Below, piece by piece: positions 10,001 through 18,948 of a stretch of DNA of 64,000 bases (its first letter is position 1; every line of letters begins with the position of its first letter). The stretch lies in the NCBI GenBank assembly GCA_964019695.1, contig OZ026515.1, forward strand, positions 131,152,849 through 131,216,848. The letters are read 5' to 3'. The DNA is from Loripinus fragilis. Its lineage: Eukaryota; Mollusca; Bivalvia; Lucinida; Lucinidae. Made by a program: the position numbers and the translations under genes. The notes under the pieces are model-generated. The model was not told the origin of the DNA. It did no database searches and saw nothing but the letters and a program-made list of their open reading frames with translations.

Positions 10001-13000
10001 GTAGTCTAATCCAACATGTCTAATATAGTAATAGAATTAGGGTCATTTACAAAAAAAACTAAGCCTGATTCAACATCTCTATTATGCCGGATATACTCTG
10101 GGGCATGTACAAACTATCAAAGCCAAAGCATTTCTAATCAAATATGGTACACGGTATATATAACCTTGGGCATGTAGTGAGTAAAGCCCAATGCAACATT
10201 TCTAATATGCTACATGTATTTTGTGGCATGTGTAAATTATCAAAGCCTCATAGTTCAGCATTTCTAAAATGGCTGTGTTATCTAGAGCATTTACAAAATA
10301 TCAAAAATAGTAAGGGAGTATGATAAGGAAATACCACACTCACAAACCGCAGACAACCCCATGGCACCGCAAGGAAGAGCCACTCAACCATCACAAGACA
10401 CCAGGAAGACAAATTAAGCAAAGCAACCAGCTCTCTCTGCCCCATCAAGATGATTGCAATACTTGAATGGACATAAAGTAACGTACAACAAAACATAGAA
10501 CAATTACAGACCTCCACAAAACCTGATTCAACATTTCTATAGATGGTTATGTTATCTGGGGCATTTACAAATGTCAAAGCCTGATTCAACATTTCTAATA
10601 TAGTAATATTAGACATGTATTTTGGAATGTGCATACTAATCAAAGCCTAATTGATCATTTCTAATTTCTAAAAGGAATATTTGGGAATGTGCAAAAGATC
10701 AGCATCTTATTTATCCTTTCTAAGCTGGTATCTTGGGCATTTACAAGTAACAAAATTAATGCACTGATCAGATAGCCCAGATAGGCTAATCAGTGCATAC
10801 AGTAAATGTTCTAAAAAATGTCAAACAGTACATGTAATATCTGCTAAAAAGCCTAGACAAACAGTGCTGACCGAGATCAGATTGCACGGGTCTTCCATGT
10901 TTGTTACTCTGACAAGCATTTTGCAAATTGCAGCCTTGATAACCAACATTTTATTTTAACACAGAATTAGAAAATTGTTCAAAATTTTAGAACGCTTATG
11001 GTATATAGGTTACACCTGGCAGAAGCATTCATAATTGCATTGTTCCTATGAATTTTTCAGACTCCCTCCCTGACTTTGCGGGTGTTGATGTTTCCAACCC
11101 AAACTGTGTGGTGCTGGGAGACTCTGCCCATGAGTTTACCTATGACAATTTAAACAAGGCATTCCGTGTATTGATGGGTTTGGAGAACAAAGTCTTATTT
11201 GGTCTTGGAGGAGGGTAATATAACAGCTACAGTTAAACCCTTTCTTTACTAGAAACCCACAAATAGGCCCAAAAGGTTATAAATCCTTTTTATGCTCAAC
11301 TAAGCTGAACATGAAATTTCAACTGCTCATGAAAACTAAAATGCTGAACATCAAATACTTTTCTTGCTTTAAAACTCCAAGATCCATTTATCATGCTAAT
11401 AATTGTTAAAATGCCAACAATTATTGGCATTTTAACATTCATGAGGATGATAAATTTCATGCTCAGTTGAGTTGAGCATTGAAAAAGTTTTATAACCTCG
11501 TGGTTGAGGTATTTTGACAAACAGACTTGTGATCCAGATGAGATGCCACTGGAGCACCTCATCAGGGTCTGCACTGTTTTCCAAGTTAAATATCATCAGG
11601 GTCACAAATGCAAAATTGTATTGAAATTCTAAGTGAGTATGACTAGGAAATGCAACATTCACAGATCACAGGCCAACCCCCTGCATCAGGAGGAAGAGAC
11701 ACAAAACACAGACAGAGGTATGATCATCAAAGCAAGAAAATATTGATAGTAAAGCAACCAGTTATTTCTTCCTCAGAGAGAAGATTGTGAAGTTAGGAAG
11801 GACACAAAAATTAATATCCAATTTTTTTTTAAAAAAAATGAATTATACAAAGCCCTTTTAAATTTGTTATGAAAACCACATGAAAGAGGTCTTGCAATAC
11901 AATTGTCTGTTGATTCATACATTTTTATTTTATTTCAGGAAGTATTACAAGGAAGCTAATGAACTGGTCTTAGATGTTGGGCCCTATATGAAGGCACTAG
12001 AGGTATAGTTTTCTTCTATCCAATGTTTCTAATAATTAGAAATTTTGTCATAATTGTATAGTGCAACAAATGGGTATTTTCTGGCATCGGATTTACATGT
12101 ACAATAAATGGAGTTGGGAACCTACTGCTCAGATGCCATAGACCTGATCCAATTGTAGTATGATACTGTTAATCACGTGATTGTCATATGTTCTTTATTT
12201 TGCAAGTTTCATGCCTACCAAATGCTCTAATGCTCAACCACTGGTTGAATAAGAAAAATAATTATTATAGTGTTTTCCAGTTTTGATTTCAATGAGGTAA
12301 AAAGGTTAACAAACCTTGCATGTTCTGTGTTAAGAGTAATATTTTTTCTTGTACATGTAATAGAATTAAAAATTAGGGAATGCCTTGCAATAGCCTACAT
12401 ATTCCTATGTTTGTGATGTTAATATGGGTCAGAGAATTATCTCATTTGTCAGATTCACTTTGCACATAATGAAGGTGGTCTAAAAGCCAACGAGAATGTG
12501 TGGAAGTGTGGCATTTCATCAGAATCTGCACTGTTAGCAAAGATAAAAAATAGTCTTCAGCAACTGAAGCACATTTTAATTTAGAAATTCAAACCTTTGA
12601 CCCCTTGATATGTATAATGAACCTTCCCAGGCTGATTTTATCAGATGGATAGAAGAATTCATTAGAATACAAAGGGCTAAAAATGCTCAGTATATGAAAA
12701 TTCCTTTTATCTATGCTTACACCTTATTAACCCTTGTAGTGGTGAGCCTGGATTTATCCTTTTTTTAAAACACTAAAGATCCAGATCAGCTGGCTTCTGA
12801 TGAAGCCATCTGATCAGGATCAACACTGTTTTCCACTCTGATTGAAAATGCATGCTTACATGCTGCAGGTTAACACGATAAAAATTGGGTATGAGTAAAG
12901 TCAAAAGAAAATATTCAGGCAAGATAAGGGTTAATTAATTTATTTCAGTTTGCGTGTGATGTAACAGGCGAGGTAGTAGGCAAACCATCACCAACTTTCT

Positions 13001-16000
13001 ATAATACTGTAGTAGAGGACATGGGTGTACCAGCAGACCAATGTGTCATGGTGGGAGATGATATTGTTGGTGATGTCGGTGGTGCCAAGGCTGTCGGTAT
13101 GAGAGGAGTTCAAGTCAGAACAGGAAAATATAGGTATAAAATGCTTAAACATTCTATAATACTGTAGTAGAGGACATGGGTGTACCAGCAGACCAATGTG
13201 TCATGGTGGGAGATGATATTGTGGAGATGTAGGTGGTGCCCAGGCTGTCGGTATGAGAGGAGTTCAAGTCAGAACAGGAAAATATAGGTATAAAAAGCTT
13301 AAACATTCTATAATACTGTAGTAGAGGACATGGGGGTACCAGCAGACCAATGTGTCATGGTAGGAGATGATATTGTTGGAGGTGTGGGTGGTGCCCAGGC
13401 TGTTGGTATGAGAGGAGTTCAAGTCAGAACAGGAAAATATAGGTATAAAAAGCTTAAACATTCTATAATACTGTAATAGAGGACATGGGGGTACCAGCAG
13501 ACCAATGTGTCATGGTAGGAGATGATATTGTTGGAGATGTGGGTGGTGCCCAGGCTGTTGGTATGAGAGGAGTTCAAGTCAGAACAGGAAAATATAGGTA
13601 TAAAATGCTCAAACATTCTATACTACTGTAGCAGAGGACATTGGGGTACCAGCAGACCAATGTGTCATGGTGGGAGATGATATTGTTGGAGATGTGGGTG
13701 GTGCCCAGGCTGTTGGTATGAGAGGAGTTCAAGTCAGAACAGGAAAATATAGGTATAAAATGCTTAAACATTCTATAATACTGGCATATTCGAATCAAAC
13801 TAAAGTTCCTACTATAGTTATTACGTACTAGGTGCGCACGCACGTTTACATCCGAACGGCTGCAGTTGGAACTTTAGTTGGTTGCCAAGTAAACAAAGTG
13901 AATAGCCTCAACTCTTCATTGCAGAGAAAAATGATGTTCATATACTACACAGCCAACTCTAATTATAGTCCCTTAGCGCTATTTTGACTATATTGACATT
14001 CTGTGTTTACAATAATATTTACCAATAACAAAGTTATTTTTATAGCTCACTATTTTTAGAATAATACATGCATTTTATTTCATCTAAAATGATATATGCA
14101 CAAACCAATCACAAGTAGAATTCGTAGCATAGTGGATGGATCGCTTGTCCACTGTCATGGAAGGAGCGAGTTCGAATTCTGTCACCGTACCTTATGTTTT
14201 TTTTTCGTTTTTTTTTTCGTTTTTATAATTTTATTAATTTATTTATTTATAGATATAATTCAGTATCATTTCCAAACTATTTCGCTTGATAAATATCGCT
14301 TTAATGACTGCAAACAATGCATACCCTATTGAGTTGATGCATTCAGTGGTATCTCGCATATACGTTCCGTGTTTGATAATGTCCCATTGATAGGCACTTT
14401 GTATAAATGTTAAAACTGTTTTCCAATCATGCTTTGAGGATACATGTGAAAATATGATACAATAAAAATGAAGAAAAATGAGTGGAGAAAAATAAATGAA
14501 GGCATTGGTTGGATTCGAACCTGCGAATAATGGAAAATAAATGGATTTTCTGATGCCAACCACTTTACCTACTGCGCTATACAAGGTAATGTTTAAAAGT
14601 TTTCAAAACTACACCTGCCTGCTGAATATGCCAGCCTGATGTTTTGATTTCAACGTTTAAAAACAAGCAAATGTAAACATGGTCATTAGATCTTGGTAGC
14701 ACTATAACAATTACGAATATAAGTAGGACCGCGAATAGAGCACAGCGAGTATTTATTTTCTAAAACAAATTATTTTGAGGCTACTCTTGAACCCATGTTG
14801 TTAGATAGGGCTAGAGGAGGGAACCAGACAATCTACTTGAGTATAACGGTGTAGTAGGACTATAGTAGCGACTATCGATGTTCGAATCAAACTTTAGTTA
14901 CTATAGTAGGGACTTTAGTTCGATTCGAAGTACGCCACTGTAGTAGAGGACATGGGGGTACCAGCAGACCAATGTGTCATGGTGGGAGATGATATTGTTG
15001 GTGATGTGGGTGGTGCCCAGGCTGTTGGTATGAGAGGAGTTCAAGTCAGAACAGGAAAATATAGGTATAATAGGCATAGATCCAAATAAGGACATTTTTT
15101 TGCGTAAAATTTTAAATATTTTCTTACTCATTAATTTAAACATGTGTTTTGGGTGCTCAAAAGAACCGTCTCATTGAGACTGTTCTTTTGGGTACCCACA
15201 ACATATGTTTTGGATGAGAAATGAAGAAAATAATATTTCAATACACACACTTATCTGTGGGCCTGAATAGGCTTATCTCCCCACTATGTTTTTTGTCCTA
15301 AAAGTACTGTCTGCTTTTTACGTCTGCCAGCATGATTATATTCAAGTGCACTTCAGACTAGCTTTTTTCATCGAAACAAAAAATATGAACCATGATCAGA
15401 CTGCTCCCAAGGGAGCAGTCTGATCTGGGTCCTTATTGTTTGAAATATAGGCTACCTAAGAACATGAGCAGATGAGAAGAGCAAGTGAAAAAAGTTGTGA
15501 CTAGCAGGCTAAGGGTTCTTTTTCATCTGCTGAGTAAAGTGACTTATCATTCAAACCATTATCTGTACATGATATAATATTTACATTTTCAAAGCAAGCT
15601 TCAATGAATCTTTAGAATTTTGCAACCGTTCATGGCCTCATGAAAGACACAAACTGATTGACAGCGGCTAAGCTCACTTGCCGGTGCAATTCACTTAGAA
15701 CATCGAATTCATTTGCCAGATGTGACACTGGTGTTGTAATTGACAGCGAGCCACACCTAAGTTGCATGTGCAAAACAAGCTTCTTGTTTGCTCCATTGGC
15801 TGCCTGTGTTCACACTGGCTGTTCCTCTTTTCCTTTTTACACTCCAACAAAACCGTTAATACGGTTAGATATTAAATACAAATTGTTTTATCTCCTAAAT
15901 CATAAATAATTTCTATATGTTAGTTATTTATAATAAAATGTAAATATAAGCAAAAAATTCATTTTTTGAAGGTTCATGGAATCATGAATACTTTGGGTCT

Positions 16001-16175
16001 CATGCAAAGTATGTGAAAGTAAATTCTTAAATGGACATGTGAAATGATCAACCCTCAAAGTTCCATTATGATATGTTTCAGACCCTCTGACGAGAACCAT
16101 CCTACTGTAAAAGCTGATGGACATGTGGACAATCTTGCCTGTGCTGTTGATATGATCTTAGAGAACTATAAATAG
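6884..16175 (+). CDS. LHPP: LHPP, phospholysine phosphohistidine inorganic pyrophosphate phosphatase (six exons)
   Basis: A six-exon gene: 6884-7002, 9110-9297, 11061-11214, 11939-12002, 12949-13133 and 16082-16175. The coding length is 804 nt, giving 267 residues against about 270 in human LHPP. All introns are GT-AG and every junction phase agrees. It is a HAD-superfamily phosphatase. Motif I is LLDVTGVL with nucleophile Asp15; the second motif-I acidic residue is Thr17, as the family has Ser or Thr there. Motif II is FCTNET (Thr52), motif III Lys187 in VVGKPSP, and motif IV GDDIVGDVGG (Asp212, Asp213). GPYMKALE and the C-terminal DNLACAVDMIL are also LHPP-typical. In other animals the enzyme hydrolyses pyrophosphate, phosphohistidine and phospholysine in the cytosol. 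Start chosen at the first ATG after an upstream stop, matching family length. The first AATAAA after the stop is at 16512. Intron 5 carries duplicated pieces of exon 5. Confidence 0.95.
7003..9109 (+). other. LHPP intron 1
   Basis: A 2.1-kb intron holding a SINE (8494-8825) inserted in a fold-back MITE. A short direct duplication AATTACCGGTGTA lies near 7201-7232, and a poly-G run near 8255-8275. No additional exon is supported. Several open frames occur but have no recognisable content. Confidence 0.7.
8494..8825 (-). mobile_element. full-length SINE with 12-bp target duplication
   Basis: The insertion is flanked by identical CCCACAACATAT at 8482-8493 and 8826-8837. At the left lies a (TTTG)n run, which is (CAAA)n on the minus strand and so a retroposon tail. 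At the right end the minus strand starts GGCCCCGTTGCGCGGTCAG with a GGTTCGCAAG B-box-like block, suggesting a tRNA-derived head. It interrupts a fold-back MITE of the GGTGCTCAAAAGAAC family whose parts lie at about 8450-8481 and 8838-8890. Related body sequence occurs at 52495-52555 and 61930-62010. Confidence 0.75.
9110..9297 (+). CDS. LHPP: LHPP exon 2
   Basis: Preceded by a good acceptor (TATATTTTCAG). It codes RLKASGIPLRFCTNET through RPHLLVAPG and includes HAD motif II Thr in FCTNET. Donor G|GTATAT. Incoming phase 2, outgoing phase 1. Confidence 0.95.
9507..9683. mobile_element. pogo-like fold-back MITE, copy 1
   Basis: Terminal inverted repeats read TAAAACCTGTCTTAAGAGGC on the left and GGCAGGTTTTACTGTA at the right. 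The centre is a GCAGAATGC/GCATTCTGC hairpin. Other copies are at 17403-17596 and 31172-31376. The CAGTAAAACCTG ends and TA target sites fit pogo/Tigger-type MITEs. Confidence 0.75.
9880..10740. repeat. degenerate tandem repeat array
   Basis: Roughly ten imperfect units of about 55-75 bp carry the blocks CAAAGCCTAATTCAACATTTC and TAATATGGTACATG with GGGCATGTACAAA. The array is broken by a Rep-B element at about 10310-10530. The units are too diverged to give one exact period by eye. Confidence 0.65.
10310..10530 (+). mobile_element. Rep-B interspersed element, copy 1
   Basis: Starts near GAGTATGATAAGGAAATACC and contains CCATGGCACCGCAAGGAAGAG and AGCAACCAGCTCTCTCTG. Relatives lie at 11630, 36730 (reversed), 39283, 45209 (reversed) and 54670. 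It interrupts the surrounding tandem array. Confidence 0.65.
11061..11214 (+). CDS. LHPP: LHPP exon 3
   Basis: Acceptor GAATTTTTCAG. It codes DSLPDFAGVDVSNPNCVVLG through ENKVLFGLGG, part of the C2 cap region with the family signature NPNCVV. Donor GG|GTAATA. Phases 1 in, 2 out. Confidence 0.95.
11285..11475. mobile_element. fold-back element in LHPP intron 3
   Basis: The ends GCTCAACTAAGCTGAACATGAAATT and AATTTCATGCTCAGTTGAGTTGAGC (partial complements) bracket a perfect central hairpin, GTTAAAATGCCAACAATT and its complement at 11405-11437. A related but shorter copy is at 59060-59160. Confidence 0.65.
11630..11800 (+). mobile_element. Rep-B interspersed element, copy 2
   Basis: Begins GTGAGTATGACTAGGAAATG and shares CAGGAGGAAGAGACAC and AGCAACCAG with the other copies. 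It lies in LHPP intron 3. The tail is diverged. Confidence 0.55.
11939..12002 (+). CDS. LHPP: LHPP exon 4
   Basis: A 64-nt exon after TTTTATTTCAG. It codes GKYYKEANELVLDVGPYMKALE with the first base shared. Donor GAG|GTATAG. Phases 2 in, 0 out. The KYYKE and DVGPYMKALE blocks are diagnostic of LHPP. Confidence 0.95.
12003..12948 (+). other. LHPP intron 4
   Basis: A 946-bp intron with no exon-like content. It holds a dispersed fragment with GGCATTTCATCAGAATCTGC (about 12490-12650) and an AGATCCAGATCAGCTGGCTTC hairpin remnant (about 12775-12850). Similar pieces occur at 16540, 20560, 44885, 50410 and 63850. Confidence 0.6.
12949..13133 (+). CDS. LHPP: LHPP exon 5
   Basis: Acceptor TTTATTTCAG. 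It codes FACDVTGEVVGKPSPTFYN through VRTGKY plus two bases. It carries HAD motif III (Lys in VGKPSP) and motif IV (GDDIVGDVGG), the Mg-binding acidic cluster. Donor AG|GTATAA. Its last 137 bases are the source of the downstream array. Confidence 0.95.
13134..13782 (+). repeat. tandem copies of the exon-5 3' part in LHPP intron 5
   Basis: The unit starts TTCTATAATACTG (12997 in the true exon), runs through the exon end and donor, and takes ~18 bases of intron. Copies start at 13152, 13306, 13461, 13616 and 13771 (interrupted), a step of 154-155 bp. None has the 48 bases upstream or an acceptor. All complete copies keep the AG|GTATAA donor. Copy 2 has a 1-bp deletion giving an early stop (GAGATGTAG). 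Copies 3-5 are open; copy 3 changes the second motif-IV Asp to Gly. Copies 2-6 share GCCCAGGCTG where the exon has GCCAAGGCTG, so they were amplified from one early duplicate. Confidence 0.92.
14124..14187 (+). ncRNA. tRNA-like segment (A and B boxes) inside the TIR element
   Basis: An A-box-like TAGCATAGTGGATGG at 14125 and a B-box-like GAGTTCGAATTC at 14168 have tRNA-like spacing. A T-rich stretch (about 14201-14222) that could stop Pol III follows. I cannot fold a canonical cloverleaf, so it is more likely a SINE head or tRNA relic than a working tRNA. Confidence 0.45.
14505..14580 (-). ncRNA. tRNA-like segment on the minus strand inside the TIR element
   Basis: On the minus strand a consensus A box TAGCGCAGTAGG (14579-14568) is followed by a perfect B box GGTTCGAATCC (14521-14511), then an ACCAATGCC 3' part. 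The A-to-B distance is that of a tRNA with a longer variable region. It points toward the plus-strand segment at 14124. A SINE head is the alternative. Confidence 0.5.
14937..15069 (+). repeat. sixth exon-5 copy, right part
   Basis: It continues the copy begun at 13771 after the transposon: GTAGTAGAGGACATGGGGG through the AG|GTATAA donor at about 15063. The frame is open and motif IV intact (GDDIVGDVGG). The array ends here at a fold-back MITE. Confidence 0.9.
15070..15275. mobile_element. fold-back MITE, GGTGCTCAAAAGAAC family
   Basis: Left end TAGATCCAAATAAGG and right end CTTATCTGTGGGCCTG are imperfect complements. The centre is a hairpin of GGGTGCTCAAAAGAACCGTC and its complement. The same family recurs at 23040, 28265, 28828, 30186, 30326 and 60600, plus the copy split by the SINE at 8494. 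Confidence 0.75.
15394..15427. repeat. perfect hairpin
   Basis: GATCAGACTGCTCCC is followed immediately by its complement. Pieces of this GATCAGACTG hairpin also occur at 38620, 57430 and 59580. It is inside LHPP intron 5, whose remainder (15428-16081) shows no other feature. Confidence 0.7.
16082..16175 (+). CDS. LHPP: LHPP exon 6 (terminal)
   Basis: Acceptor GATATGTTTCAG. It codes RPSDENHPTVKADGHVDNL through ILENYK and stop TAG. The block matches the LHPP C-terminus, where a conserved Pro-Ser-Asp-Glu follows the splice. Phase 2 in. Confidence 0.95.
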
Positions 16176-16332
16176 AGTATTATTTTAATACTTCTTAATG
16201 ACAAGATATGACAAACAAGAACTGAATGTGCCGTCAGAAAATAGTCCAGTTAAAAGAGGAGGGTCAGCTTCATTCAAAGAGTATGACAAAAACCTTGTCA
16301 AGTAATCAGACTAATCAAAATTGGATTAACAC
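16176..16332 (+). other. start of the LHPP 3' UTR
   Basis: AT-rich sequence directly after the stop. No AATAAA appears here; the first is at 16512, inside the next element, and another is near 16971. The true 3' end cannot be fixed. Confidence 0.4.
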
Positions 16333-16738
16333 AGGGGTGTGGAAATAGCAAAATTTTATACTTGCCCAGGGACAAGTAAATGGTCATGATGTACTTGTTT
16401 GATTTTTTTTACTTGTCCCAAAGGGCAGATAATTTACAAACAACTTAACTTAGCCCTTACTGTGCTGATACCAAATGTAAACTTTTTTGAAAACAGCATG
16501 AAACCAGATATAATAAATTCAATTGAAACTAAATTGAAAACAGTGTAGATCCAGATCAGCTGGCTTGTCAGGATCTACGCTGTTTTCCAAACAACATGCT
16601 AGTTTAAAATAATTAAGTACAGAATTGAATTAACTTTATTTTTACTTGTCCCAGGACAAGTAAATAGAAATTTCTAACTTGTCCTGAATGAAATGGGAGG
16701 AGGTTGGGCAAGTCAGGCATGATATTTCCACAGCCATG
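16333..16738. mobile_element. TIR element, hAT-like ends
   Basis: Left end CAGGGGTGTGGAAATAGC and right end the complement of CATGGCTGTGGAAATATC. Two ACTTGTCC/GGACAAGT blocks lie inside each half (16366-16425 and 16645-16683). No clean 8-bp duplication was found, so the class is tentative. Confidence 0.5.
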
Positions 16739-17091
16739 ATTGACATCGATCCTAATTGGGTTTCACCACGATGCAATATGGGCCAGTGCAGAATAATTTG
16801 GTACTTATTGCATATTCTAACACTACTCGCCTACAGAGTCAATGCTAAAAACCTGATATATCAAACAATAATTCACAGTTAGAATGTGCGCTAGCTGACC
16901 TCATTTGTTACTGCAAAATGACGTCAGTCATGGGGTTAGATGATGTAACGTCGTTTTCACGCTTGATAAATAAATGTAAACGTCTGTGACACAATCCATC
17001 TATGTGCGGGAGTTCCTCAGTGCAATGGCAGAAAGTTTGAAGAAGCTGAAGACTTCAAATGTGTTTTTGTCATTTATTGTGTGTTAGAATC

Positions 17092-17263
17092 GAAATAGAT
17101 CAGCTGTATTGTGTGAATTGTTGAGTAATAATTCATTGTTTGTCAGTCAGCTGTAAAAAGATAAATTACTCGTGCTACACTCTGGCAAATTGATCTTCTT
17201 TACAACTGACCTCCAAACAGTCAATTATTACTCAACAATTCACTGCTAGAGCTGATCTGTTTC
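17092..17263. mobile_element. fold-back MITE with long arms
   Basis: The left arm GAAATAGATCAGCTGTATTG and on through GTGAATTGTTGAGTAATAATT folds on the right arm, AATTATTACTCAACAATTCAC and on to CTGATCTGTTTC. The arms are about 75 bp with few mismatches and a short loop. Confidence 0.75.
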
Positions 17264-17402
17264 TTAAATATTAAATGTTCATGCTGACTAATCCAGCAAA
17301 ACTGGAGGTCTAAATTTTGATCTGAGCCTTTATCTACAGCCATACTTTATGCATGTGAGCCGCGAAGGCTCTGGCGAGTCTTCACTGTTCACTGATGTGA
17401 TA

Positions 17403-17596
17403 CATTTAGACCTGTCTTAAGCGGCCACTCAAAAAGAAGACCAAAATTGGTTTTCAAGACTGATTATTGCGTAATGCAGGCCAAAAGTATTGCAGAATTC
17501 TCTAAGGGGAGCATTCTGCAATGCTTTTGACCTGCATTAAGCTATCAGTTGTCATTTAAATCTTGATTTTGTCTACTTAAGACAGGTTTTACTGTA
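17403..17596. mobile_element. pogo-like fold-back MITE, copy 2
   Basis: TAGACCTGTCTTAAGCGGCC at the left, ACAGGTTTTACTGTA at the right, and the central GCAGAATTC/GCATTCTGC hairpin of the family. Confidence 0.75.
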
Positions 17597-18940
17597 TGTA
17601 CCGCAATCTTATATACTGGACCTATGCTATATTGGTTTTGTTTGCTGCATTTTTTTTTGTTTTGAATATGCATATCGATATGAATGATTTATATATACAG
17701 AATAATGTATTTATCTGATAATTTATGTATCATGAGAATAACTATTTGATATTTTAATTTATCTGTCATGAAGTTCAACTTGTTTTTATTTATCTTGCAT
17801 GAATGCATAATACAGATGGAAATCTTACAAGCTGGTGTTTTTTTATATATAATATACAGTATTTGGCTATTTTAATTGCTTATAGCATATTTAAACTGGT
17901 GTGAAATATGATGGCCAGAAACTGTAATTTGCTGATTTCTATCTTAGCTCATATACTAGAGGTCTTTGAAAATGCATAATCCAGACTAAATCCTTTATTT
18001 CTCAAACACTGAATATGTCAGCAAGATTAATTTTATTGCATATCAAAGTCTGTCCAAATTCTAGTGTGCCCTGGGAAATTAATGCTTGTAAATTTAATTT
18101 AAAGTATTGAAAGAGTAGCTGTTTTAAGACAAGGGTGATCGATTTTGAAGGACAGAAATTCAGCTGTAAGTTAATTCACTTTAGTTTTGGTTCCTGACTC
18201 AAACAGATATGTGTCTTGTGTTTCTTTGACGATTGCACATTTATCATTGAATGATGTGAAATGCATTGACAGTACATTATGCTCAAATTAATACTCCTTT
18301 AAAGATGCCAACATACCCCACCTACTCTGGTTACTATAGTCTAGCAATGAAATTCAACATCTTGAGCCTTTCTAAGTTTCATTTTTTTCCGAGTTGGCTT
18401 GTTTGAAGAGGATAAGGGTATATGAAAATGACAGATTATGGGTATATTACCCGTGTATCACGTTTCATATGTATTGTGCAGTTGACGTTAACATAACATT
18501 TGAAGATGTTCTCCATCACTTGACAAAAAATCTCCTGACATGATTTGCATCAAAACTTACACTCCATGTAAGTGTCAGTGTAAGTCGTCATTTTCATTAA
18601 TGTACGTGTTCATAAAGGTAACATATGGAGATGTTTTGGAAAGAGAGCTGTTAACTGATGTGTTTAAATCTGACGTTTATTTACGAACTATAGACATCTA
18701 TTACGGCTGATTAGAAAAAGTCTATACTGTATACATTGTGTTACTAGTTTTTGATATCGTACATGCTACAGTGTAAACACAAAAATAACCAAAGAGCATC
18801 GACTGACTTTGCAGAATGGTGCTGGATGTTGTATGCACTCATGTTACATCATCAGCAACGTCATGTTATGATGCAGTCAAATTAACGACTGATTTATACC
18901 AATTTTGAGTTGCACATTAAAACCTACAAGTAACTTTTCA
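17597..18940. other. intergenic, nothing recognised
   Basis: AT-rich non-coding DNA. No open frame of interest, hairpin or known repeat was found here. Confidence 0.45.
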
Positions 18941-18948
18941 TACCGTTC

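Larger units (their letters stand above)
9298..11060 (+). other. LHPP intron 2
   Basis: A 1.8-kb intron with a pogo-like MITE, an array of degenerate tandem repeats and a Rep-B element, each listed separately. A hairpin around ATGCACTGATCA lies at about 10759-10798. No further exon is seen. Confidence 0.7.
13783..14936. mobile_element. TIR transposon splitting the last exon-5 copy
   Basis: The element starts GGCATATTCGAATCAAACTA and its right end is the complement of GGCGTACTTCGAATCGAACT. These inverted repeats run for about 35 bp. The flanking ACT at 13780-13782 and 14937-14939 is a 3-bp target duplication, and removing the insert restores the exon-5 copy exactly. A second, subterminal copy of the CGAATCAAACTTTAGT motif lies near 14884. 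No transposase is visible. A GG start plus a 3-bp duplication is compatible with PIF/Harbinger, but the superfamily is not proven. Confidence 0.85.

Noticed and set aside
13264..13843. Minus-strand frames with FIPIFSCSDLNSSHTNSLGTT repeated three times
   Set aside because: They are antisense shadows of the tandem exon-5 copies.
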